Origin: Ruania rhizosphaerae | GTDB taxonomy: Bacteria > Actinomycetota > Actinomycetes > Actinomycetales > Beutenbergiaceae | Direction: 5' to 3' | DNA: 64,000 nucleotides | Assembly (NCBI RefSeq): GCF_009805705.1 | Contig: NZ_VSMB01000001.1 | Coordinates: forward strand, 186,001 to 250,000 | Part shown: positions 32,230 to 39,403 of the stretch, piece by piece | Numbering within the stretch: position 1 is the first letter of the stretch | Layout of the letters: each line of letters opens with the position of its first letter | Position numbers and translations under genes: made by a program | The notes under the pieces: model-generated | The model's input: the letters and a program-made list of their open reading frames with translations, nothing else | Database searches by the model: none | Told to the model about the DNA's origin: nothing

Positions 32230-32898
32230 ATGGCAGATGTGCGAGTGCTCTCGGGGGCGGGACGATACGCGGACCCTTACCACGCCTTTCCGGACACCAC
32301 GAAGCGACTGGAGCAGCTGCTCCACACGGAGGGTCACCGAGTTGAGGTCACTGAGGAGGTAGAGACTGGATTGGCAGACCTGCGCGGCGTCGACCTTCTC
32401 GTCGTCAATGTCGGCAAGCCGGCAGAGTCCGAAGCCAGCAGCGCGAGAGACGCGGCAGCATTGGGGCTCCGTGATCACATCGCGCGGGGCGGCGCCTTGT
32501 TGGCTGTCCACGTCTCAGCCACTTCCTTTCCCGGTATGGACGCCTGGGAGGAGTGCCTGGGCGGACGATGGGTCGCCGGACAGTCCATGCATCCTCCACA
32601 CGGTCTGGCGGATGTCGTGGTGCACACGGGTACGCACCCCATCGTCGAGGAGACACCTGACTTCACGGTCTGGGATGAGCGCTACAGTTTTCTCCGCTAC
32701 TCACCTGACGTCCACGTACTCGCGCATCATGTTCATGACGGCGTGCAGCATCCCTTGCTCTGGGCCCTAGAGCATGGGCACCGGCAAGGACGTGTGGTCT
32801 ACAGCGCACTTGGGCACGACGTGCGCTCCTACGACTCTGAAGAGCACCTCGAGATTCTCCGGCAGTCCACACGGTGGCTTCTTCACGAAACCGCATAG
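32230..32898 (+). CDS. ThuA-domain protein (trehalose-utilisation family)
   Basis: 222 residues from ATG 32230 with GGAGG 4 nt upstream. Class-I glutamine-amidotransferase-like fold: VRVLSGAGRYADPYHAFPDT at the start, GVDLLVVNVGKPAES, RGGALLAVHVSATSFPG, then HPIVEETPDFTVWDERY and GRVVYSALGHDVRSYDSEEH near the end. The nucleophile-elbow Cys of amidotransferases is absent, as usual in ThuA. These proteins occur in sugar (often keto-sugar) utilisation operons; the reaction is not firmly known. Divergent from and probably controlled by the ROK repressor. Confidence 0.82.
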   Translation: MADVRVLSGAGRYADPYHAFPDTTKRLEQLLHTEGHRVEVTEEVETGLADLRGVDLLVVNVGKPAESEASSARDAAALGLRDHIARGGALLAVHVSATSFPGMDAWEECLGGRWVAGQSMHPPHGLADVVVHTGTHPIVEETPDFTVWDERYSFLRYSPDVHVLAHHVHDGVQHPLLWALEHGHRQGRVVYSALGHDVRSYDSEEHLEILRQSTRWLLHETA

Positions 32899-33217
32899 CC
32901 GCGGACCAAGAGCGCGCTCGTCTCAACGTGGCCAGAATCACTCCGGCACAAGCGCGGCATCGAGATAGCTTCCTCACTACCCGAGCCGCGGCTGAAATCG
33001 GTGTGCGCACCCGGCAATGTGCGCTTAGTCCGCTGCCCACATCACTGAAATGCGTTGCGACACTGCCCCGACGAGCTACCCTGAAGTGGAACCACTGTCA
33101 GTGCTGCATAATCATGCATCGATCTGACAGTCATATGAGCAACACTCACCGGCCGGACGAGCGGGCGGGCCGGCTGAGGAGGTGGCCCACCCGCGCTTCT
33201 CACGTTCGGAGTTGAGC
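32899..33217. other. 319-bp intergenic region with reversed promoter-like arm (box 3)
   Basis: No credible gene. TGCATAATCATGCA lies at 33105-33118. Read leftward on the minus strand, the box is followed by CTGACA, a 17-bp spacer with GTTCCACTTCAGG, and TAGCTC (33072-33067). It matches the GH127 promoter arm closely, including sequence after the -10. No minus-strand gene follows it. To the right lie the GGAG and ATG of the GH-A clan enzyme at 33218. Confidence 0.55.
33105..33118. promoter_or_regulatory. shared regulatory box TGCATAATCATGCA (box 3)
   Basis: Identical over 14 bp to the site at 46878-46891, and 11/14 identical to 17204-17217 in the same orientation. TGCAT and ATGCA arms make it palindromic, as expected for a dimeric regulator. 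It is 100 bp upstream of the GH-A clan enzyme that opens the 33-52 kb glycosidase block. Confidence 0.7.
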
Positions 33218-35383
33218 ATGAGCGACATCCCCCTCGCCCCGTTCGTCATCGACCACCACCAGCGCGAACCGTCCGCAGCCAATCTGTCGTTCCTGCTGGA
33301 CGCCCCGGCCGGGCGGGACGGTTTCATCCGGGTCCAGGACGGGCACCTGGTCACCCCCGACGGCGAGCGCCTGCGCATCTGGGGTGTGAACCTCACCGGC
33401 TGGACCAGCGGCTCCACGCTGCTGCCACCCAAGGACGAAGCGCCCGTCTGGGCGGACACCCTGGCCCGATTCGGCATCAACTGCGTGCGCTTCCACTTCC
33501 TGGATCTGCCCCGGCGGAACGAGGCCGACACCCGGCCCAGTGGGCTGATCGACCCTGGGCCCGATCACACCCAGTCCTTCGACCCCGAACAGCTGGACCG
33601 GCTCGACTTCTTCGTCGCCGAGCTCAAACAGCGCGGGATCTACACCAACCTCAACCTCAACGTCGGCCGCACCTACAAGGCCGGCGACCACGTGCCCGAC
33701 GGTGAGGCGGTGAGGATCTGGAAGGGCATGACCTTCATCGGCGAGCGCCTGATCGAGCTGCAGAAGGACTACGCCCGCGACCTGCTCACACACCACAACC
33801 CCTACACCGGCAACGAGTACGCGCACGAGCCCGCGGTGGCGATCGTGGAGATCGTGAACGAGAACTCCCTGCAGGAGTTCTGGATGCGCAACTGGCTCCG
33901 GGGCGAACGGACCACCGACAGCCCGGACATCCAGCTCGACTTCCCGCCGTTCTACGCCCGCCAGCTCGATGCGATGTATCAGGGGTGGCTGGCCGAGAAC
34001 CGCTCGGAAGCCCAACTGGCCGAGCTGCGAGACCTCGCCGGGGTCGCGGCAGGTGAGGTGATCCCGCGGCTGCGCGTGGAGCAGTTCGCCGAGGCACCCA
34101 CGTCGCTGTTCCACGCCGAGGGGGAGTTCTACGGCGCCGTCGAACGCACCTTCTTCCTCGACATGAAGCGCTACCTCACCGACGAGTTGGGCGTCGAGTC
34201 GGTGATCGTCGGCTGTGCCGATCACACCTACTGGATTCCGAACCAGCCGATCATCGCCGGCACCTCCGAGCTCGATGTGGTCGACGGTCACGTGTACTGG
34301 CAACACCCGGCGATCTGGGGCGCGCGCAACACTCCGATGGTCGATGACCCGCTGGACTCCACCATCGTCAAGCTCAGCCGCTCCCCGGTGGCCGGCAAGC
34401 CGTTCACGGTGAGCGAGGTCAATCACCCGAACCCGAACTCTTCCGCGGCCGAGATGATCCCGGTCCTCGCCGCCTATGCCGCCTTCCAGGACTGGGACGG
34501 CATCTTCTTCTACACCTTCGAGCCGAAGCTGCAGGGTCAGTACCAGCCCCATGTGGCCGACAATTTCGACATCACGCTCGATCCGGTGAAGATGATCCAG
34601 ATGGCGGCCGGGGCGCTGATCTTCTCCCGGGCCGACGTGCAGCCCGCGCGGGAGACCGTCAGCCGTTCCTACTCGGCCGAACAGGTGCTGGAGAGCATGC
34701 GGCTGCCGGAATCGGCCCGCCCCTACTTCACGCCGGGATTCCCGGTCTCGACGGCGTTGCGGCATGGGCTCCGGATCTCCTCCCTCGACGGCGAGCCCAC
34801 CGCCGACCACGGACCGGAGCAACCCGGCCCCTACCTCGCCGACACCGGCGAGCTCGGCTGGTACGTCGAGGACGAGCGCGGCGGCCTGGTGACGATCGAC
34901 ACCGACCGCACTCAGGCCCTGGTCGGGCACGTGAAGGCCCACGGGCGCAGCACGCGCCACCTGAGCGCCGACGTCGTCAACGAGTTCTGCGCGATCACCC
35001 TCAGCGCGCTGGATGATCAACCGATCCCTCGCAGTGAACGGCTGCTTCTCACGGTGTGCTCCCGCATCGAGAACACCGGCGCCCAGTGGAACGCCCGCCG
35101 CACACTCTGGGAGACCTGGGGCGAGGGCCCGACGCTGATCGAACCCGTGACGGGCTGGCTGGTGCTGACCGACCTGCAGGGTCCGATCGACATCCAGGTC
35201 ACCCCTCTCGACGGCTCGGACCGGCCGATCGGCGAGCCGCTGCACGCCCGCCGGCTGGAGATCGGGTGGGAGATCCCACTCGGCGACCCCGCCACCACCC
35301 AGTACCTGCTGCACCCGGTGCGCTCGGCCGAGCAGGCCCAGCGCCTCGCTCAAGGCGGACAGCAGTGGGAGTTCTTCGGCTGA
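33218..35383 (+). CDS. clan GH-A (GH5-like) glycosidase, cytoplasmic
   Basis: 721 residues from ATG 33218 with GGAG 6 nt upstream; the GTG at 33182 has no ribosome-binding site. TIM barrel: GVNLTGWTSGS, FGINCVRFHFLDLPRR, acid/base Glu215 in VEIVNENS and nucleophile Glu400 in FTVSEVNHPNP, the clan GH-A arrangement. The C-terminal 250 residues form beta-rich accessory domains. Cellulase-like in fold, but the large size, lack of a signal peptide and context suggest an exo-acting enzyme on an imported oligosaccharide. Specific GH family uncertain. It is followed after 78 bp by GH95 on the same strand. Confidence 0.75.
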   Translation: MSDIPLAPFVIDHHQREPSAANLSFLLDAPAGRDGFIRVQDGHLVTPDGERLRIWGVNLTGWTSGSTLLPPKDEAPVWADTLARFGINCVRFHFLDLPRRNEADTRPSGLIDPGPDHTQSFDPEQLDRLDFFVAELKQRGIYTNLNLNVGRTYKAGDHVPDGEAVRIWKGMTFIGERLIELQKDYARDLLTHHNPYTGNEYAHEPAVAIVEIVNENSLQEFWMRNWLRGERTTDSPDIQLDFPPFYARQLDAMYQGWLAENRSEAQLAELRDLAGVAAGEVIPRLRVEQFAEAPTSLFHAEGEFYGAVERTFFLDMKRYLTDELGVESVIVGCADHTYWIPNQPIIAGTSELDVVDGHVYWQHPAIWGARNTPMVDDPLDSTIVKLSRSPVAGKPFTVSEVNHPNPNSSAAEMIPVLAAYAAFQDWDGIFFYTFEPKLQGQYQPHVADNFDITLDPVKMIQMAAGALIFSRADVQPARETVSRSYSAEQVLESMRLPESARPYFTPGFPVSTALRHGLRISSLDGEPTADHGPEQPGPYLADTGELGWYVEDERGGLVTIDTDRTQALVGHVKAHGRSTRHLSADVVNEFCAITLSALDDQPIPRSERLLLTVCSRIENTGAQWNARRTLWETWGEGPTLIEPVTGWLVLTDLQGPIDIQVTPLDGSDRPIGEPLHARRLEIGWEIPLGDPATTQYLLHPVRSAEQAQRLAQGGQQWEFFG

Positions 35384-35461
35384 CCGGCCCACGACTCCCA
35401 TCCCCACCAGGACAACCCTGGCGAGAACCTCTTCCTATCCCGTGAGAAAGCGGAGCACATC

Positions 35462-37885
35462 GTGACCACCCCGGACGACGACCTCACCCTCTGGTACACC
35501 ACCCCTGCCCGAACCTGGCAGGAGACGTTGCTGCTGGGCAACGGCCACCTCGGCGCCAGCGTGTGGGGTGGCGTGGAACAGGAGGTGATCGACCTCAACG
35601 AGGACACCCTCTGGACCGGCGAGCCCGGGTACGAGCCCAACCCGAAGGCACCGGGCGCCCTGCCCGAGGTGCGCCGACTGCTGCTTGCCGGCGAGTACGC
35701 CCGCGCACAGGAGCTCGCCGCAGACGCCCTCGGCGGGATCGGCGGCACGGGGCTGTACATGCCGCTGGGCCGGCTCACGCTCGACCTTCCCTTCGGTGAG
35801 GTGAGCGGCTATCGCCGCCAGCTCGATCTTTCTGCGGCGACGGCGCAGGTCACCTTCACCCATGACGGCGTCACCTACCGCCGGGAGGTCTTCGCGTCGC
35901 ATCCGGCCGGTGCGCTGGTCGTGCGGCTGAGTGCGGACCGCCCGGGGATGGTTTCGTTCCGGGCGTCGCTGTCCAGCCAGCTGCGGCACGAGACCGGCAC
36001 AGTGGCCGGCAGGGATGGCCCGGTGCTGCGGATGTCCGGCCGTGCCCCGATGCGTGCGTTCGACTACTCGGGGCAGACCCGCGAGCCGGAGTATGACGAC
36101 GGCCCCGAACAACGGGGAATGCGATGGGAAGCGCGACTCGCAGCCATCGCCGAGGGCGGCACGGTGGCGATCAGCGAGGACGCTGACGTCGTGATCGCCG
36201 ACGGGTGTGACGCCGTGACACTCATCGTGGCCGCGCGCACGAGCTACGCCGGCCCGCACGCGAGTCCGAGCCAGGCCGGCCTGGACGAGAAGGCGCTGGT
36301 CGAGGCGGACGTGAGGGACGCCGTCGGGAGGGACTACGAAGCCCTGCACGGCGAGCACGTGAGTGATCATGCCAACCTGTTCGGCCGGGTCCGGCTGGAC
36401 CTGGGACGCTCGGAAGCGGAGGCGCTGCCGACCGACGAGCGCGTGGCGGCGTATGTAGCGGGCAGCGGTGAAGATCCGGGGCTGGCGGCGCTGTACTACC
36501 AGTTCGGGCGGTACATCCTCATCGCCACCTCCCGGCCGGGCAGTCAGCCGGCGAATCTGCAGGGAATCTGGAACCCCTCGATCAACCCGGCGTGGGGGTC
36601 AAATTGGACAATCAACTGCAACGCCCAGATGAACTACTGGCCGGTGGAGGCGGCGAATCTGGCCGAATGCCATGAGCCGCTACTGGAACTGACGCGCGAG
36701 TTGAGTGAGAACGGGGCGCGGGTGGCGCGCGACCACTACGGCGCCCGCGGCTGGGTCTCGCACCAGGGCACCGACGTCTGGCGCTACGCTCAGCCGGTGG
36801 GCAGCAATCCACAATGGTCGAACTTCGTCGCCAGCAACGCCTGGCTGTGCCAGCACCTGTGGGAGCACTACGCGTTCTCAGGTGATCTCGATCAGCTTCG
36901 CCACGCGTGGCCGACACTTCGGGACGCTGCGGCCTTCCACCTGGACCTGCTCGTCGAGGAACCGGAGCACGGCTGGCTGGTGACGGCCCCGGACATCAAC
37001 TTCGAGAACATCTGGGTGGCACCGGATGGCACCACTGGCTCGCTGGCGATGGGCACCACGCCGACGACGCAGATGGTGCGCGAGCTGTTCACGAATGTTC
37101 TGACCGCATCCCGGCTGCTGGAGGAGAGGGCAGAGCTGGAGGACGAGGCAGCGGGTGTGTGCGAGGAGATCGCGGCGGCCCTGCCGCGGCTGGCGCCGAT
37201 GCAGATCAGCCCGACCACCGGGCAGCTGCAGGAGTACCTGGAGGACTGGGGGCGCACGATGAAGGCGGAGGTACTCTCCAGCTGGGGCGCGGTGTGTAGT
37301 GCGCAGATCCACCCGCGCCGCACGCCCGAGCTGGCGGCAGCGTTGCGGCGGATCTTCGACACCGAGCGCTGGTGGGAGGAGAAGGAAGATCCGCTCAAGG
37401 GCTCGTGCCTGGGCAGCTGGGAGGGCGGGTTCCAGTCGATGGCCTACGCCCGGCTCGGCGACGGGGATGCGGCACTACGAGTGTTCGACCTCCACCTGCA
37501 GAAGGCGGTGCAGCCCAACCTCGGATCGAAGTTCATCGGGCACTCCCCGACGAACCCGATGTTCCAGATCGACGGCAACCTCGGCCAGACCAGCGCTGTG
37601 AACGAGATGCTGCTGCAGAGCCACGTACATGAGGGCGGCGTGTACGAGTTCGACCTGCTGCCGGCACTGCCGGGCCAGTGGTCCGACGGCTCGGTTGCCG
37701 GCCTGCGCGGGCGCGGCGGCGTCGAGGTGGACCTGCGCTGGCGCGGCGGGGCGCTCGAATCCGCCACCATCCGGTCGGTCACGGGCACGACCACCCGGGT
37801 GCGCTACGGGGAGCGCACACGCGACCTGGCTCTGGCGCCGGGTGAGCAGATCCGTCTCGACCGGGATCTGGCGACCGCGGAGTGA
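35462..37885 (+). CDS. GH95 alpha-L-fucosidase/alpha-L-galactosidase
   Basis: 807 residues from GTG 35462 (GCGGAG upstream). N-terminal beta-sandwich with the family opening [23 protein letters not shown] and [13 protein letters not shown]. Catalytic (alpha/alpha)6 domain with [32 protein letters not shown] near residues 370-403, and [19 protein letters not shown] near 700. No signal peptide. GH95 enzymes remove alpha-1,2-L-fucose or, in RG-II degradation, alpha-L-galactose. Neighbouring GH78 and DUF4038 genes make plant cell-wall side chains the more likely target than host glycans (inference). Confidence 0.93.
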   Translation: MTTPDDDLTLWYTTPARTWQETLLLGNGHLGASVWGGVEQEVIDLNEDTLWTGEPGYEPNPKAPGALPEVRRLLLAGEYARAQELAADALGGIGGTGLYMPLGRLTLDLPFGEVSGYRRQLDLSAATAQVTFTHDGVTYRREVFASHPAGALVVRLSADRPGMVSFRASLSSQLRHETGTVAGRDGPVLRMSGRAPMRAFDYSGQTREPEYDDGPEQRGMRWEARLAAIAEGGTVAISEDADVVIADGCDAVTLIVAARTSYAGPHASPSQAGLDEKALVEADVRDAVGRDYEALHGEHVSDHANLFGRVRLDLGRSEAEALPTDERVAAYVAGSGEDPGLAALYYQFGRYILIATSRPGSQPANLQGIWNPSINPAWGSNWTINCNAQMNYWPVEAANLAECHEPLLELTRELSENGARVARDHYGARGWVSHQGTDVWRYAQPVGSNPQWSNFVASNAWLCQHLWEHYAFSGDLDQLRHAWPTLRDAAAFHLDLLVEEPEHGWLVTAPDINFENIWVAPDGTTGSLAMGTTPTTQMVRELFTNVLTASRLLEERAELEDEAAGVCEEIAAALPRLAPMQISPTTGQLQEYLEDWGRTMKAEVLSSWGAVCSAQIHPRRTPELAAALRRIFDTERWWEEKEDPLKGSCLGSWEGGFQSMAYARLGDGDAALRVFDLHLQKAVQPNLGSKFIGHSPTNPMFQIDGNLGQTSAVNEMLLQSHVHEGGVYEFDLLPALPGQWSDGSVAGLRGRGGVEVDLRWRGGALESATIRSVTGTTTRVRYGERTRDLALAPGEQIRLDRDLATAE

Positions 37886-37916
37886 CCGCGCCATCCGAGC
37901 GGCGAGGGCGGCCCCA

Positions 37917-37959
37917 GTGTCGCTCGGAGCGCGAGATTCGACACTCACACCACCCTCGC
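37917..37959 (+). repeat. intergenic palindromic repeat, second family, copy 1
   Basis: 43 bp opening GTGTCG and containing CGACAC, with 38 of 43 bases identical to 39342-39384 in the same orientation. GTGTCG/CGACAC arms can pair. It lies 31 bp after GH95, just beyond the 3' end of the DUF4143 ATPase gene. Confidence 0.75.
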
Positions 37960-37968
37960 GATCGCTGC

Positions 37969-39222
37969 TCAGTGCTCCCAGAGGGTGGCCAGCGGCAACG
38001 CCCAGAGCCGGTCACCGAAGGGCACGGCACGTGTTCCCGTATACAGGACCACCCCGGCGACGAACCGCTCACCCACCTTGTCGCGGAGAAGTTCCAGACC
38101 ACGGAAATCACCCGCTCCGACCGTCGCAGCAGACTTCACCTCGACGCCGACCACCTCGCGGCGACGATCTTCGAGCACGATGTCGACCTCACGACCGTGG
38201 TTGTCACGGTAGTGGGACAGCGAGTAGGACTTCTGCGACCAAGCACGCTGTTTCACCAGCTCACCGACCACGAAGCCCTCGACGAATCCACCGGTCAACG
38301 TCGAGGACACCTCGCGCTCGAGGCCGTCGACGTCGACTCCGGCGAGATGGGCCGCAAGACCAGTGTCGCTCAGATACACCTTCGGCGTCCGCACCGCGCG
38401 AGTTGCTCGGTTGTTCGACCAGCCCGGGACTACGCGGATCAGGTAGACCGATTGCATCGCCCGGAGGTAGGCGGGCACGGAACGTTCCGGTATGTCGACC
38501 TCTCGCGCGGCTCGCGCTGTGACGAACTCGCTGCCGTTGCGGGCGGCGAGAACGTCGAGCAGCGGTCCGAGCCGATCCAGATGCGTGATCCCGGAGACAT
38601 CGGTGGTGTCCTTCGAGAGCACACGATCGGCGTAGTTCTCCAACCAGCGGCCGCGCGCACGGGCGGACGCCTCGCGGAGTTCCGGGAATGCGGGGGCAGC
38701 CGCGATCTCCAGGTAGTCGCGGCGGGTGTACGCGGGTCGATCTGCGGGCACCCCGGCCGGTAGCCTCCAGGCATACGCAGCGAAGTCCTCGACCCGCTCT
38801 GCCACCTCCCCCCGACTGAGGCCCTCGAGCGGAATGGTCTGCGCCCGGCCTGCCAGCGATTCCTGCGCTCCTCGCAGTGACAGCAGATCAGCCGAACCTG
38901 TGACGATGAAACGGCCTGGTCGTCGGTCCTGATCGACCGCTGCCTTCAATGACGTGAGCAGCGCAGGGACTCGCTGGATCTCGTCGATGGCGAGCAGACC
39001 GTCCGGATACTGCATCGCGAACCCGTCTGGGTCCCGCTCAGCGGCTGCGCGGTCCACGGCGAGATCGAGGTTGATCGTCCGCGCATCTCTGTCCGAGATG
39101 AGTTGCTGCATCAAGGTGCTCTTGCCGACCTGCCGGGCTCCGCTGATCACCGTGACCGGAGTGTCAGCAAGCGTCTCTTCCGCGAGATCACTCACGTTCC
39201 GATGGACGAGATGGGGCGCCAT
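37969..39222 (-). CDS. DUF4143-type AAA ATPase
   Basis: 417 residues from ATG 39222, which has a TAGCCT -10 at 39235-39230, 7 nt upstream; ATG 39228 is an alternative. AAA core: Walker A SGARQVGKSTL near residue 30, Walker B LLAIDEIQRVP near 80, sensor region FIVTGSADLLSL. C-terminal DUF4143 region with VYLSDTGLAAHLAG and a PD-(D/E)xK-like segment REVDIVLEDRRREVVGVEVKSA. Widespread family of unknown role, often accessory and sometimes in defence contexts. It stands alone, interrupts the glycosidase block, lies between two copies of an intergenic repeat and has 22-bp tandem repeats just upstream, all signs of a mobile or recently gained gene. Confidence 0.85.
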   Translation of the reverse strand: MAPHLVHRNVSDLAEETLADTPVTVISGARQVGKSTLMQQLISDRDARTINLDLAVDRAAAERDPDGFAMQYPDGLLAIDEIQRVPALLTSLKAAVDQDRRPGRFIVTGSADLLSLRGAQESLAGRAQTIPLEGLSRGEVAERVEDFAAYAWRLPAGVPADRPAYTRRDYLEIAAAPAFPELREASARARGRWLENYADRVLSKDTTDVSGITHLDRLGPLLDVLAARNGSEFVTARAAREVDIPERSVPAYLRAMQSVYLIRVVPGWSNNRATRAVRTPKVYLSDTGLAAHLAGVDVDGLEREVSSTLTGGFVEGFVVGELVKQRAWSQKSYSLSHYRDNHGREVDIVLEDRRREVVGVEVKSAATVGAGDFRGLELLRDKVGERFVAGVVLYTGTRAVPFGDRLWALPLATLWEH

Positions 39223-39229
39223 AGGCATC

Positions 39230-39235
39230 AGGCTA
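39230..39235 (-). promoter_or_regulatory. -10 element of a probable leaderless promoter for the DUF4143 ATPase
   Basis: Minus-strand TAGCCT ends 7 nt before ATG 39222. No Shine-Dalgarno sequence is present. Confidence 0.4.
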
Positions 39236-39246
39236 GCGTTGGTTCT

Positions 39247-39323
39247 GCGGATTCGCCAGGCTACGGTTGCGGATTCGCCGGATCGCCGTTGCGGATTCGC
39301 CAGGTCTTCGTTGCGGATTCGCC
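39247..39323. repeat. 22-bp tandem repeat array upstream of the DUF4143 ATPase
   Basis: GCGGATTCGCC occurs at 39247, 39269, 39291 and 39313, exactly 22 bp apart, with partly conserved spacers. It starts 25 bp upstream of the ATPase start and 12 bp upstream of its -10. Regular spacing of two helical turns could place four protein dimers on one DNA face. Confidence 0.8.
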
Positions 39324-39341
39324 CCGGCGACGGTGGCCTGG

Positions 39342-39384
39342 GTGTCGTTCAGAGCGCGAGATTCGACACTCAAGCCACCTTCGC
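39342..39384 (+). repeat. intergenic palindromic repeat, second family, copy 2
   Basis: Matches 37917-37959 at 38 of 43 positions, same orientation. With copy 1 it brackets the DUF4143 ATPase gene and its tandem-repeat array; it ends 20 bp before the GH78 stop. Confidence 0.75.
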
Positions 39385-39403
39385 CGGGCGGGCCGCGCTC
39401 AGT

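Noticed and set aside
32899-33217. small plus- or minus-strand gene in the ThuA/GH-A gap
   Set aside because: Open frames exist, but they have no ribosome-binding site or leaderless -10, no recognisable domain, and overlap the regulatory box.
33200-35407. 735-codon open frame on the minus strand opposite the GH-A clan enzyme
   Set aside because: It is an antisense shadow created by G/C-rich third positions. It lacks family patterns, while the plus strand has catalytic motifs and a ribosome-binding site.
37882-38763. plus-strand frame carrying CRSEREIRHS, also seen near 39350
   Set aside because: The shared peptide arises because both frames read through the same intergenic repeat; it is not a protein repeat.
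39247-39323. CRISPR array
   Set aside because: The 22-bp period has only an 11-bp conserved core with semi-conserved 11-bp gaps. There are no cas genes and no unique spacers of suitable length.
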